From positions 1 to 64,000 of the forward strand of contig NZ_PDZR01000007.1 in assembly GCF_002891535.1 (NCBI RefSeq): a stretch of DNA of 64,000 bases. Reading direction: 5' to 3'. This DNA comes from Methylocella silvestris. GTDB taxonomy: Bacteria; Pseudomonadota; Alphaproteobacteria; Rhizobiales; Beijerinckiaceae. How positions within the stretch are numbered: the first letter of the stretch is position 1; the number at the start of each line of letters is the position of its first letter. Shown here one piece after another: positions 27,225 to 36,504 of the stretch. A program made the position numbers and the translations under genes. The notes below the pieces were generated by a model. That model was not told the origin of the DNA, did not search any database, and saw only the letters and a program-made list of their open reading frames with translations.

Positions 27225-27695
27225 TCAGGATTTCTGATTGACGCAAAGAATGTCATAGGCGGCGCCGCTGTTGGCGGCGCGCCGCAAATCGTCGCGCAAT
27301 TTGGGTTGGCGCAGACGGCGCGAGAGGCAGCTCAGCGCTTCGAGCGCGGTCCCGGCGCCGCCCTCGGGGAGCGCCAGCAGCACGACGACATCGACCGGCT
27401 TGTCGTCGATCGCCTGAAAATCGACCGGACGGCCGAGGATCGCAAGGACGCCAACCGGATTTTCGACATTGGCCAGGCGCGCATGCGGGATCGCGACGCC
27501 ATCGCCTATGCCGGTCGAACCAAGCGCTTCGCGTTTCAGCACGGCCGCCAGCAACGCCGGCTCGTCGCAGCCGGCGCGCTCCGCCAGCCGACGCGCAAGC
27601 GCCGCTAGCAGCGCGTGCTTGTCGGCGGTTTTCTCGATCAGCAGAACGCGGTCCGGGCCGATGATCTGTTCCGGATTCATGATCGATCCATCCAT
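27225..27695 (-). CDS. EIIA-Ntr-like PTS protein at the end of the kdp operon
   Basis: A 156-residue PTS EIIA type-2 domain protein. The phosphorylatable His is in GSTGIGDGVAIPHARL near residue 70, the hallmark of PtsN (EIIA-Ntr). The remainder (ILGRPVDFQAIDDKPVDVVV and LEALSCLSRRLRQPKL) matches the same fold. Its ATG lies 11 bases past the kdpE stop, so it is probably translated as the last gene of the kdp operon. In enterobacteria and rhizobia EIIA-Ntr binds KdpD and modulates kdp expression, so a dedicated paralogue here would link phosphotransferase state to potassium uptake; this is inference. Starts at 27695 and 27680 are both possible. Confidence 0.85.
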   Translation of the reverse strand: MDGSIMNPEQIIGPDRVLLIEKTADKHALLAALARRLAERAGCDEPALLAAVLKREALGSTGIGDGVAIPHARLANVENPVGVLAILGRPVDFQAIDDKPVDVVVLLALPEGGAGTALEALSCLSRRLRQPKLRDDLRRAANSGAAYDILCVNQKS

Positions 27696-27706
27696 TCAAG
27701 AAAAAT

Positions 27707-28399
27707 CTATTCGGGAGCCTGTAGACGGTAGCCGACGCCGGTTTCGGTCAGGATATATTTCGGCTGTTCCGGGTTTTGTTCCAGCTTTTGGCGCAACTGA
27801 CGCACATAGACGCGCAGATATTGCGGATCCTGCGCGTCGCCCCAGATTTCACGCAACATGAAGTGATGCGTCAGGACGCGGCCGGCATGCTGCACCAGAA
27901 GACGCAGCAGATCATATTCCTTCGGCGAAAGCTTCACCTCCCGGCCGCCGACGCGGACGATGCGGCGCACGAGATCGACGGTGAGGTCGCCGATCTCGAA
28001 CACCGGCCGTTCGCCCTGTTGCTGCAGCCGATGGCGCAGCGCCACGCGAATGCGCGCCAATAGCTCATTCATGCCGAAGGGTTTGGTCACATAATCGTCG
28101 GCGCCAAGCTCCAGCGCCTGCACGATGCCGGCCTCGTCGGTGCGGCTCGACAACACGACGACCGGCACGTCGAGCCGCTGCTCGCGCCAGCCGCGCAACA
28201 GTTCGAGACCCGGCGTATCCGGCAGGCCGAGATCGAGAATGATAAGGTCCGGCTTTGACTCGGCGAGCGCCGCGCGGGCGAGGCGCGCGCTCGGCGCGTC
28301 GCTGATGCGAAACCCCTGCGTTTGCAACCCGGTGCGCAACAGCTTTCGGATCGCCGGCTCGTCATCGATGATGAGAATATGAGCGGCGACAGGGGTCAT
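27707..28399 (-). CDS. kdpE: kdp response regulator KdpE
   Basis: A 230-residue OmpR-family response regulator. The receiver domain has the acidic pocket ILIIDDEPA, the phosphoacceptor Asp in LIILDLGLPDTPGLE, and the Lys in YVTKPFG. A winged-helix DNA-binding domain follows (LSPKEYDLLRLLVQHAGRVL, then YLRVYVRQLRQKLEQ). It overlaps the end of kdpD by 4 bases, so the pair is translationally coupled. It should bind the TTTATA repeats found upstream of the operon. Confidence 0.95.
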   Translation of the reverse strand: MTPVAAHILIIDDEPAIRKLLRTGLQTQGFRISDAPSARLARAALAESKPDLIILDLGLPDTPGLELLRGWREQRLDVPVVVLSSRTDEAGIVQALELGADDYVTKPFGMNELLARIRVALRHRLQQQGERPVFEIGDLTVDLVRRIVRVGGREVKLSPKEYDLLRLLVQHAGRVLTHHFMLREIWGDAQDPQYLRVYVRQLRQKLEQNPEQPKYILTETGVGYRLQAPE

Positions 28400-31104
28400 G
28401 CGGAAAGCTCCGCGCCGGCGGCCGGCTCCAGCGCAGGCAGACGGATGGTGAAGACGGCGCCATGCCCGTCGGAGCGGGTGCCGGCGACGATCGTTCCATG
28501 CATAGACTCGATGAAGCCGCGGCAGACCGCAAGGCCAAGGCCGGTGCCGGCTCCGACCTGATCGCCCTTTTGCGCGCGCGTGAATTTATCGAAAATCCGC
28601 TCGACGTCGGCGGCCGGGATGCCGGGCCCTTCATCGAGAATCTGCAGCACGACGAAGCCGCCGTCCCTGACGGCCTGAAGCCGGATCGAGGATCCCGTCG
28701 GCGCATATTTCGCCGCATTGTCGAGAAGATTGAACAGAGCCTGTTCGAACAGTACGGCGTCAATATCGAGCATCGGCAGCTCCGGCGCGAGAGCAACCTC
28801 GACGCGATGGGCGGCGAGGATTTTCCGCGCCCGCTTCAGCACGGCGCCGAGGACGTCGGAGAGATCGTGAGGGGCGGCGTTCGGACGGATGGCGCCGGAT
28901 TCAAGCCGCGTCATGTCGAGCAGATTGGCAATGAACCGGTTGAGGCGCTCGGCCTCCTCCTGAATGGTGTCGGTCAACTCGCGCTTTGACTCGTCGGTGA
29001 GCTGACCGGCGAAATCCGAGAGCGCGCCCGCCGCGCCCATGATTGAGGCAAGCGGAGTGCGCAGATCATGCGAGATGGACGTAAGCAGGGCGCTGCGCAG
29101 CCGGTCAGTTTCGCTGACGAGCCGCGCGCGGTCGAGATCCTCGACGAGACGGACGCGCTCGATGGCGAGCGCTGTCTGGTCGATCAGGGCGTCGAGCAGG
29201 CGCCGGTTTTCGGGACTGAGCAAAGGGCCTTCCCGGTCGCTGTCGAGGCCGACGACGCCGATCGAGCCGCGCCCGGTCCACATCGGCAGAAACAGTCGTT
29301 GGGCGCCCGGCAGAGTGTCGGCGCCGCGCCCGGCCGAACGGTTGTTCTCGAAGGCCCAGCGCGCCGCGGCGACGTCTGCGGGCTCGACCTGATCCTCGGG
29401 CGGATAGCCGGCCCGCACCTCAAGCCTGCCGTCATCCTCGGGCAGAAGAATGACAACCCGCACGCTCAGCATGGAGGCGATCTGAAAGGCGGCGGCCCAG
29501 AGCACATCGTCGAGCGCGCCGACGCCGGCCAGCTTGCGGCTGAACAGATAAAGGCCCTCCGTCGTCTTCGCCCGCTTGCGCGCGACCACCGCCTGGCTGC
29601 GCACGCTTGCGGTCAGATTGCTGGCGATCAGCGCGACGATAAAGAAAAACACCAGCGCGACCACGCTTTCCGGATCAGCAATGGTGAAGGTGTAGACGGG
29701 CGGCAGAAAGAAGAAGTTGAACGACAGCACGCTGACGACGCAGGCGAACAGCGCGGGGTAGAGGCCAAAGGAGACGGCGCTCGTCAGCACCCCCATGAGA
29801 TAGACCAGCGCCACATTGTGGACGTCGAGATATTGCCGCAGCACTGCCCCGAGGCCGGTTGCAAGACCGACGAGGCCGACGACCGCCAGCGCCTGCTTCC
29901 AGCCCAGCGATCGCGCGCCGCTGGCTTTTCGCTCATCCGCTTTGGCCGGTTGCGCCGCCGCCTCGCGCGGCGCAATTACATGGACGCTGATGTCGCCGGC
30001 GCCGCGGATCAGGGAATGAGTGACAGAGCCTTGCAGCAGTTCTCGCCAATGCGGGCGCTGGCTTCGCGCGATCACGATATGCGTCACATTGGTTTCGGCG
30101 GCGTAGCGCAGGATCTCCTCGGCGATCGTGCGTCCGGGCAGCACGATCGCTTCGGCGCCGAGATGCTGGGCCTGCCGCAGCGTTTCGGCGAGCCGGTCGC
30201 GCGCGGCCTGATCGAGCCGGACCGACGCGCCGGTCTCGATGTTGATCGCGGCCCAGGGGGCGCGCAGGCGCTCGGCGACGCGCCTTCCGTAGCGCACGAG
30301 GCCGATGGCGTTTGGCGAGTCGTTGACGCAGACCAGAATGCGCTCGCCGGCGGCCCAGGGGCCAGAGATCGCATGGGCCTGCATATGGGTGAGCAATTGC
30401 TCGTCGACCCGTTGCGCGGTGCGCCGCAAGGCGAGCTCGCGCAAGGCGGTGAGATTGCCGATGGAGAAATAATTCTCGAGCGCCCGGCCGGCCGTGTCCT
30501 GCGCGTAAACCTTGCCCTCATGCAGGCGCTGGATCAGATCGCCCGGCGTCAGGTCGATCAGTTCGATCTCGTCGGCGCGGTCGAGAATCGAATCTGGAAT
30601 TTTTTCCTGAACGCGGACGCGCGTGATCTGCGCGACGACGTCGTTCAGGCTTTCGAGATGTTGCACATTGAGGGTTGTGTAGACGTCAATGCCGGCGTTC
30701 AACAGCTCCTCGACGTCGAGGTAGCGCTTCGGATGCCGGCTTTCGGGCGCGTTGGTATGGGCGAGCTCATCCATCAGGACCAGCTGCGGCCGGCGCTTCA
30801 AGATGGCGTCGAGATCGACTTCGCCAATCGTGCGGCCCTTGTAGGCGATCTGCCGCAGCGGAACGATTTCGAGACCGCGAATCAACGCTTCGGTCTCGGG
30901 GCGGCCGTGGCTCTCGACGACGCCGATGACGACGTCGACCCCTTCAGCCTTTCGCGCATGCGCCGCCGTCAGCATTTCGTAGGTCTTGCCGACGCCCGGA
31001 ACGGCGCCGAAAAATACTTTCAGCCGGCCGCGAGTCTCCTGCTCCGCGGCGCCGAGGAGGGCGTCGGGCGAGGGCCGTTTGTCGAAATCGCGCCGCTCGC
31101 TCAA
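28396..31104 (-). CDS. kdpD: potassium-sensing histidine kinase KdpD
   Basis: A 902-residue kinase that senses K+ limitation. It has the complete KdpD domain order. The N-terminal KdpD domain carries Walker A FFGAVPGVGKTYEML and VLMDELAHTNAPESRHPKRY; a USP-like domain follows (GERILVCVNDSPNAIGLVRY), then four transmembrane segments at about residues 395-500. A GAF-like region precedes the HisKA box (ISHDLRTPLASIMGAAGALS). A HATPase domain with DEGPGIP and GTGLGLAVCRGFIE completes it. Its regulator is the adjacent KdpE, and the operon's EIIA-Ntr-like protein may act on it. Confidence 0.96.
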   Translation of the reverse strand: MSERRDFDKRPSPDALLGAAEQETRGRLKVFFGAVPGVGKTYEMLTAAHARKAEGVDVVIGVVESHGRPETEALIRGLEIVPLRQIAYKGRTIGEVDLDAILKRRPQLVLMDELAHTNAPESRHPKRYLDVEELLNAGIDVYTTLNVQHLESLNDVVAQITRVRVQEKIPDSILDRADEIELIDLTPGDLIQRLHEGKVYAQDTAGRALENYFSIGNLTALRELALRRTAQRVDEQLLTHMQAHAISGPWAAGERILVCVNDSPNAIGLVRYGRRVAERLRAPWAAINIETGASVRLDQAARDRLAETLRQAQHLGAEAIVLPGRTIAEEILRYAAETNVTHIVIARSQRPHWRELLQGSVTHSLIRGAGDISVHVIAPREAAAQPAKADERKASGARSLGWKQALAVVGLVGLATGLGAVLRQYLDVHNVALVYLMGVLTSAVSFGLYPALFACVVSVLSFNFFFLPPVYTFTIADPESVVALVFFFIVALIASNLTASVRSQAVVARKRAKTTEGLYLFSRKLAGVGALDDVLWAAAFQIASMLSVRVVILLPEDDGRLEVRAGYPPEDQVEPADVAAARWAFENNRSAGRGADTLPGAQRLFLPMWTGRGSIGVVGLDSDREGPLLSPENRRLLDALIDQTALAIERVRLVEDLDRARLVSETDRLRSALLTSISHDLRTPLASIMGAAGALSDFAGQLTDESKRELTDTIQEEAERLNRFIANLLDMTRLESGAIRPNAAPHDLSDVLGAVLKRARKILAAHRVEVALAPELPMLDIDAVLFEQALFNLLDNAAKYAPTGSSIRLQAVRDGGFVVLQILDEGPGIPAADVERIFDKFTRAQKGDQVGAGTGLGLAVCRGFIESMHGTIVAGTRSDGHGAVFTIRLPALEPAAGAELSA

Positions 31105-31124
31105 CCTTTGCTCCTCCGCCGCCC

Positions 31125-31727
31125 TTATTTGCCCGATTCGTCCAGCGCCAGATTAAGGGCGAGGACATTTACGCGCGGTTCGCCGAGGACGCCAAGCAGC
31201 CTTCCCTCGACATGCTCGCTGACGAGGCGGCGCAGCGCATCTTCGCTTAAAGCCCGCGCCTTGGCGACCCGCGGAATCTGAAACAAGGCGGCCTCGGGCG
31301 ACAGATGCGGATCGAGCCCGCTGCCTGACGTCGTCACGAGATCGACCGGCACAGGCTGAGACGGGTTCTCGGCCCTGAGCGCCTCCGCATCGGTTTTCAC
31401 CCGGTCGATCAGCGCCGAATTGGTCGGCCCGAGGTTCGAGCCGGCGGAGTTCGCCGCATTATAGGGCGCAGAGATTGTCTTGGCCGGGTCGTTCGGGTCC
31501 GTCGTCGTCGTCGCCGACGGCCGTCCGTGGAAATAGCGGTCCGAGGTAAAATTCTGGCCGATGAGGGCCGAGCCGACGATTTGGCCGTTGCGGGTGATCA
31601 GGCTGCCTTCGGCCGCGGCCGGAAACAGCGCCTTTGCGACGCCCGTCATGGCGAGCGGATAGATAAGCCCGGTCAGGATCGTGAACAGAACGATCATCAC
31701 AAGGGCGGGGCGGATTTGCGCGATCAT
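31125..31727 (-). CDS. kdpC: potassium-transporting ATPase subunit KdpC
   Basis: A 201-residue single-pass membrane protein that stabilises KdpFAB and raises its ATP affinity. It has one N-terminal transmembrane helix ([20 protein letters not shown]) and then the family motifs [37 protein letters not shown] and [11 protein letters not shown]. The ATG at 31727 lies 10 bases beyond the kdpB stop; an upstream extension to 31799 is open but overlaps kdpB. Confidence 0.95.
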   Translation of the reverse strand: MIAQIRPALVMIVLFTILTGLIYPLAMTGVAKALFPAAAEGSLITRNGQIVGSALIGQNFTSDRYFHGRPSATTTTDPNDPAKTISAPYNAANSAGSNLGPTNSALIDRVKTDAEALRAENPSQPVPVDLVTTSGSGLDPHLSPEAALFQIPRVAKARALSEDALRRLVSEHVEGRLLGVLGEPRVNVLALNLALDESGK

Positions 31728-31737
31728 GGAAGCACTC

Positions 31738-33846
31738 TCAGATGAGGTGAATGGAATTGACGAGGAGGTCAATCGCCTTGATGCCGATAAAGGGGGCAAG
31801 AATGCCGCCGACGCCGTAGATGAGCAGATTGCGCCGCAGCAGCGCGGAAGCGCCGATCGGCCGATAGGCGATGCCCTTCAGCGCCAGTGGAATCAGCGCG
31901 ATGATGACCAGCGCGTTGAAGATGATGGCCGACAGAATGGCGCTCTGCGGGCTGCCGAGATGCATGATGTTGAGGGCTCCGAGCTGCGGGTAGAAGGCGA
32001 GGAACATCGCCGGGATGATGGCGAAATATTTGGCGACGTCATTGGCGATCGAGAATGTGGTGAGCGCGCCGCGCGTCATCAACAGTTGTTTGCCGATGCC
32101 GACAATCTCGATCAGCTTGGTCGGATCGCTGTCGAGATCGACCATGTTGCCGGCTTCGCGTGCCGCCATCGTGCCGGTGTTCATCGCGACGCCCACATCG
32201 GCCTGCGCCAGCGCCGGCGCGTCATTGGCGCCGTCGCCGCACATGGCGACGAGTTTGCCCTTGGCCTGCTCGGCGCGGATCAGCTTCAGCTTCGCCTCCG
32301 GGGTCGCCTCGGCGAGGAAATCATCGACCCCCGCTTCGGCGGCGATCGCGGCGGCCGTCATGGGATTGTCGCCGGTGATCATCACCGTGCGAATGCCCAT
32401 GCGACGCAGCTCGCCGAAGCGCTCGTTGATGCCGCCCTTGACGATATCCTTGAGGTAGATCACGCCAAGCAGCCGTCCATCGCGCGCGACCGCGAGCGGC
32501 GTGCCGCCGGCCTTGCCGATGTCGGACGCGATCGCCTGGATTTCGCGCGCCGCCTCGTTCGTTGCGCCGCGTCGCGAGAGCGTTGTGGCGCCGCCTTGCG
32601 TCTCGACCTCGGTCGGGGCGTTGACGAAGGCTAGCACCGAATCGACCGCCCCCTTGCGGATGTGGGCCTCCGCGCCGGCTTCATTGATATCGACGCCGCT
32701 CATGCGGGTATAGGCGGTGAAGGGAACAAAACGCGCGTGCAGCGAAGCCATGTCGCGGCTGCGGATGCCGTATTTTTCTTTGGCGAGCACCACCACAGAA
32801 CGGCCTTCCGGCGTCTCGTCGGCGAGCGACGCCAATTGCGCCGCCTCGGCCAGTTCGATCTCGCTGACCCCGCGCAGGGGGCGGAACTCGGAGGCCTGCC
32901 TGTTGCCGAGCGTGATCGTCCCGGTCTTGTCGAGCAACAGCGTGTCGATGTCGCCCGCGGCCTCGACCGCGCGGCCTGACATGGCGAGGACGTTGAAGCG
33001 CACGAGGCGGTCCATGCCGGCGATGCCGATGGCCGACAACAACGCGCCGATCGTCGTCGGAATGAGCGTCACGAACAAAGCGACGAGGACAACGACGGGG
33101 ATGGCGCCGCCCGCATAGGAGGCGAAGCTCGGGATCGTCACGGTCGCCAGGACGAAGATCAGCGTCATGCCGGCGAGCAGGATGTTCAGCGCGATTTCGT
33201 TCGGCGTCTTCTGCCGTTCGGCGCCTTCGACGAGCGCGATCATGCGGTCGATGAAGGTCGAGCCGGCGGCCGCTGTAATGCGCACCAGGATCTCATCCGA
33301 GAGCACCTGCGTGCCGCCGGTGACGGCCGACCGGTCGCCGCCCGATTCGCGGATAACGGGCGCGGATTCGCCGGTGATCGCGGCCTCGTTGACCGAGGCG
33401 ATGCCCTCGATCGCTTCGCCGTCGGAAGGAATGACGTCGCCCGCCTCGACGAGGACGATATCGCCGACCTTGAGGCTTTCGCCCGGCACGAATTTCATTT
33501 TCGAGCGATCGCCGCCTGGCAGGAGCTTGGCCTCCGTTTGCGTGCGGGTGCGCCGCAGCGCCTCGGCCTGCGCCTTGCCGCGGCCTTCGGCGACGGCTTC
33601 AGCGAAATTCGCGAACAACACCGTGAACCACAGCCACAGGATGATCTGGAACGAGAAGCCGAGTTGGCCGCCGCCGGTCAAAAGATCGCGGACGAACAAT
33701 ACGGTCGTGAGCAGCGAGACGACCGCCACCACGAACATCACGGGGTTGCGCGCCAGGAGACGAGGGTCGAGCTTTGCGAAAGCCGAGCCGATCGCCGGCG
33801 TCAGGATTTTGGGATCAAGCAGATTTGCAGATTTGGTCTTGGCCAT
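31738..33846 (-). CDS. kdpB: potassium-transporting ATPase ATP-binding subunit KdpB
   Basis: The 702-residue P-type ATPase subunit that powers KdpFABC. The actuator motif [15 protein letters not shown], the phosphorylation site [19 protein letters not shown], the nucleotide-binding KGAVDS region and the hinge [20 protein letters not shown] are all present, with the usual transmembrane helices. The 76-base gap to kdpA contains the inverted repeat CGTCAGC (33866-33872) / GCTGACG (33889-33895), which could affect stoichiometry. Confidence 0.97.
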   Translation of the reverse strand: MAKTKSANLLDPKILTPAIGSAFAKLDPRLLARNPVMFVVAVVSLLTTVLFVRDLLTGGGQLGFSFQIILWLWFTVLFANFAEAVAEGRGKAQAEALRRTRTQTEAKLLPGGDRSKMKFVPGESLKVGDIVLVEAGDVIPSDGEAIEGIASVNEAAITGESAPVIRESGGDRSAVTGGTQVLSDEILVRITAAAGSTFIDRMIALVEGAERQKTPNEIALNILLAGMTLIFVLATVTIPSFASYAGGAIPVVVLVALFVTLIPTTIGALLSAIGIAGMDRLVRFNVLAMSGRAVEAAGDIDTLLLDKTGTITLGNRQASEFRPLRGVSEIELAEAAQLASLADETPEGRSVVVLAKEKYGIRSRDMASLHARFVPFTAYTRMSGVDINEAGAEAHIRKGAVDSVLAFVNAPTEVETQGGATTLSRRGATNEAAREIQAIASDIGKAGGTPLAVARDGRLLGVIYLKDIVKGGINERFGELRRMGIRTVMITGDNPMTAAAIAAEAGVDDFLAEATPEAKLKLIRAEQAKGKLVAMCGDGANDAPALAQADVGVAMNTGTMAAREAGNMVDLDSDPTKLIEIVGIGKQLLMTRGALTTFSIANDVAKYFAIIPAMFLAFYPQLGALNIMHLGSPQSAILSAIIFNALVIIALIPLALKGIAYRPIGASALLRRNLLIYGVGGILAPFIGIKAIDLLVNSIHLI

Positions 33847-33922
33847 GGGTCCCTCTCGGGGAAGGCGTCAGCGCGGGACCTCGCCCTTGCTGACGTTAAT
33901 GAAGAAATGCGCCGCCGTTGCG

Positions 33923-35632
33923 TTAGCCGCCAAAGCTCTGCCCGGCGAGAGCCGAGAGCTGTTCGACGATCGGTCCCAGCGCCACCGCCGGAAAGAAGGT
34001 GAGGCCGCCGACGATCAGGATCGTGCCGATGAGGAGGCCGACGAACAGGCCGCCGTGCGTCGGGAACGTTCCGAGTGAAGGCGGCGCCGTCTTCTTGGCG
34101 GCGAGCGAGCCGGCGATCGCGATCGCGGGAATGATCACGAAATATCGTCCCATCAGCATCCCGAGGGCGAGCGTGACGTTATACCAGGGCGTGTTGCCGG
34201 TGAGGCCGCCGAACGCCGAGCCATTGTTGGCGGCGGCTGAGGTGTAGGCGTAGAGGATTTCGGAAAATCCATGCGGCCCCGGATTGGCGATCGAGGCGAC
34301 CGCCGCCGGCAACACGACCGCCGCCGCGGTGAAGCCGAGCATCGCGAGCGGCAGGCAAAGCACGCCGAGCATGGTCATCTTGACCTCCTTGGCCTCGATC
34401 TTTTTGCCAAGGTATTCCGGCGTGCGGCCGACCATCAGGCCCGCGACAAACAGGGCGATGATGATGAACAAGATCATGCCGTAAAAGCCGGAGCCGACGC
34501 CGCCGATAATAATTTCGCCGAGCATCATGTTGATGAGCGGGATCATGCCGCCGATCGCCGTAAAGCTGTCGTGCATGGCGTTGACGGCGCCGCAGGAGGC
34601 GTCCGTCGTAACGACGGCGAAGAGGGACGACATGGCGGCGCCGAAGCGGACCTCCTTGCCTTCCATGTTCGGCCCATTGACGCCAAGAGCGTGGATCAGC
34701 GGGTTGCCGGCGGCCTCTGCCCAATAGACGATCACGACGCCAACAAAGCAGAGCGTCAGCATCGCGGCGAGGATCGCCCAGCCCTGGCGCTGGTCATTGA
34801 CCATACGGCCGAACACGTTGGTCAGCGCAGCGCCGATGACGAAGATAGACGCCATCTGGATCATGTTCGACAGCGCCGTCGGATTCTCGAATGGCTGGGC
34901 GGCGTTGGCGTTGAAGAAGCCGCCGCCGTTGGTCCCAAGCATCTTGATGGCGATTTGCGAGGCGACGGGCCCGAGCGCCAGCGTCTGCTTGCCGCCTTCG
35001 AGCGTGGTGGCGTCGACATAGGGCCCAAGCGTCTGCGGCACGCCCTGCCAGACAAGCACAAGCGTGTAGATGATGCAGATCGGCAGCAGCACATAAAGCG
35101 TGGCGCGGGTCATATCGACCCAGAAGTTGCCAACCGTCTTTGACGAATGGCGCGAGAAGCCGCGGATCAGAACGATCGCGACCGCAATGCCTGTGGCGGC
35201 TGACAGGAAATTCTGCACAGCGAGCCCTGCCATCTGCGTCAGATAACTCATGGTTGATTCGCCGCCGTAGTTCTGCCAGTTGGTATTGCTGATGAACGAG
35301 CCGGCGGTGTTGAAGGCGAGCGCCGGATCGACGGCGCTCATCTCTGCCGGGTTGAAGGGGAGAGACGCTTGGAAGCGCTGCAGCGCATAGAGCAACACGA
35401 AGCCAGCGGCGTTGAACGCCAGCAAGGCGACCGCATAAATCAGCCAATGCTGCTCATCGTCTTCCCTGACGCCGGAAAGACGGTAAAATGCGCGCTCAAC
35501 GGGGCCGAGCCCCAGGCTGAGGAAGGTTCTCTCGCCGGTGAAAACGCGCGTCATATAAAGCCCGAGCGGTTTTACGGTGGCGAGGACGAGCGCAAAAAAG
35601 ATCAGGATCTGAATCCAGCCGATGGGGGTCAT
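33923..35632 (-). CDS. kdpA: potassium-transporting ATPase K+-binding subunit KdpA
   Basis: The 569-residue membrane subunit that binds and selects K+. It has ten or more hydrophobic segments and the four selectivity-loop repeats; the first is [20 protein letters not shown] and the second includes [19 protein letters not shown]. Late segments include [20 protein letters not shown]. It belongs to the same superfamily as Trk/Ktr transporters. It starts 9 bases after the kdpF stop. Confidence 0.97.
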   Translation of the reverse strand: MTPIGWIQILIFFALVLATVKPLGLYMTRVFTGERTFLSLGLGPVERAFYRLSGVREDDEQHWLIYAVALLAFNAAGFVLLYALQRFQASLPFNPAEMSAVDPALAFNTAGSFISNTNWQNYGGESTMSYLTQMAGLAVQNFLSAATGIAVAIVLIRGFSRHSSKTVGNFWVDMTRATLYVLLPICIIYTLVLVWQGVPQTLGPYVDATTLEGGKQTLALGPVASQIAIKMLGTNGGGFFNANAAQPFENPTALSNMIQMASIFVIGAALTNVFGRMVNDQRQGWAILAAMLTLCFVGVVIVYWAEAAGNPLIHALGVNGPNMEGKEVRFGAAMSSLFAVVTTDASCGAVNAMHDSFTAIGGMIPLINMMLGEIIIGGVGSGFYGMILFIIIALFVAGLMVGRTPEYLGKKIEAKEVKMTMLGVLCLPLAMLGFTAAAVVLPAAVASIANPGPHGFSEILYAYTSAAANNGSAFGGLTGNTPWYNVTLALGMLMGRYFVIIPAIAIAGSLAAKKTAPPSLGTFPTHGGLFVGLLIGTILIVGGLTFFPAVALGPIVEQLSALAGQSFGG

Positions 35633-35641
35633 GACGGCCTC

Positions 35642-35731
35642 TTAGAAGCGTTCGGGGCGCAGCAGCGCATAGACGAGGTAGATGAAGAGAAACAGCGACA
35701 CTGCTCCCCCCAGCACATAATCAAGGGTCAT
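35642..35731 (-). CDS. kdpF: KdpF, small subunit of the Kdp ATPase
   Basis: A 29-residue protein read on the minus strand. It starts MTLDYVLGGAVSLFLF, continues IYLVYALLRPERF, and has a single transmembrane helix with the typical LLRPERF end of KdpF. AGGAG lies 6 bases before the ATG at 35731. KdpF stabilises the complex as a lipid-like peptide. Its stop is 9 bases before kdpA. It is short enough that automated annotation may have missed it. Confidence 0.92.
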   Translation of the reverse strand: MTLDYVLGGAVSLFLFIYLVYALLRPERF

Positions 35732-35745
35732 AATGGCTCCTAAGG

Positions 35746-35829
35746 TCAGAGGCGGTCACAAAGGACGCCATAGGCGATGGTGAGAGCGAAAAAGCTCAAT
35801 CCAAGGCCAATGAGGGCGACGTCGAGCAT
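35746..35829 (-). CDS. 27-residue membrane micro-protein at the head of the kdp operon
   Basis: A minus-strand micro-ORF just upstream of kdpF encodes a 27-residue peptide. It begins MLDVALIGLGLSFFALTIA and ends YGVLCDRL, a single hydrophobic helix with a short charged tail (CDRL). GGAG lies 6 bases before the ATG at 35829, and only 14 bases separate its stop from kdpF. Similar short hydrophobic frames ending in a C-D-R-L-like tail occur at this place in other alphaproteobacterial kdp operons as far as I recall, but it has no name I can confirm. It could be an accessory subunit or a leader peptide. Confidence 0.7.
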   Translation of the reverse strand: MLDVALIGLGLSFFALTIAYGVLCDRL

Positions 35830-35975
35830 CGAAATCTCCAGTGCCGGGATGTTTTCAAGTCGAGCGGGCGCGGCGCGGTCCGGCAGCCGGACCGCGCCGG
35901 CGCTGATAAGGGTCCCGGACCGACTGGAGATCGCATCTGCCGCATAAAGGATCGAGACCTTGAGCGGTCCGACTT

Positions 35976-35993
35976 TATAAAGACGGTATAAAG
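35976..35993 (-). promoter_or_regulatory. KdpE binding site
   Basis: Read on the minus strand, CTTTATACCGTCTTTATA contains two direct TTTATA half-sites separated by 5 bases, one helical turn apart. This is the spacing of the characterised KdpE site (TTTATA, then a similar TTTACA half-site). It lies about 150 bases upstream of the first kdp micro-ORF, suiting activator control of the whole kdp operon by KdpE. Confidence 0.8.
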
Positions 35994-36061
35994 ATTTTCG
36001 CGAGCGCGCGTCGGGATAGGGGGGCGCAAGGTGCGGCGGGCAAAAAGCCTCGATTCGGCTT

Positions 36062-36350
36062 TTGAAGACAAGCGCCGGGCGCGGCGCCGAGCCGCCCGCC
36101 TCAAGAACGGCGCGCGTGGTCGAGCTGTCTCGATCCGAAGAAGTCCATCGGCGCGGGCTCGCACAAATGATCGAGGACGATCCCGATCCGGCGATTCACG
36201 CGGTCGTGCGCTGGCGGCCGATCAATCCGGCGCTATTGGATCATCGAGGAATTCCGCATCAGCATCACGACGCAGAGTCTGAGCCGGCAGTTGCGCCTGC
36301 GTGGCTATCGCAAGCTTTCGTCGCGGCCGCGCCAAAATACTCTGGGCACA
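36062..36350 (+). pseudogene. frameshifted IS630-family transposase remnant
   Basis: Two consecutive frames encode neighbouring parts of an IS630 transposase N-terminal region. The first reads LAQMIEDDPDPAIHAVVRWR. After a single-base shift near 36232-36237 the second reads WIIEEFRISITTQSLSRQLR, then LRGYRKLSSRPRQN. These match the helix-turn-helix pattern of IS630 transposases (AVHGVVRWR, EEFRIS, LSRELR, GYRKLSARPRHH). The catalytic DDE part and terminal repeats are absent. It lies between the kdp regulatory region and the ModA-like gene pair, so it is a decayed mobile element at the edge of an accessory region. Confidence 0.75.
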
Positions 36351-36504
36351 GCGGCCGCTGCAGAACCCGATCACAGCTGCTTCGCCGCGCGCAGGCTTGT
36401 CGATGCGCCATGGAAGATCATGTCGGCGCGCGCGAATGATCAATGCAACTTGGTACAACGGTCCAGGCGCGGTCCCGCGGGCGCGCCTGGTTAAGCGCAG
36501 GTCC

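Noticed and set aside
29068-31281. Very long open frame on the plus strand opposite kdpD
   Set aside because: It is the antisense shadow of kdpD. GC-rich codon use leaves the opposite frame open, and the translation is Arg/Gly/Asp-rich without domains.
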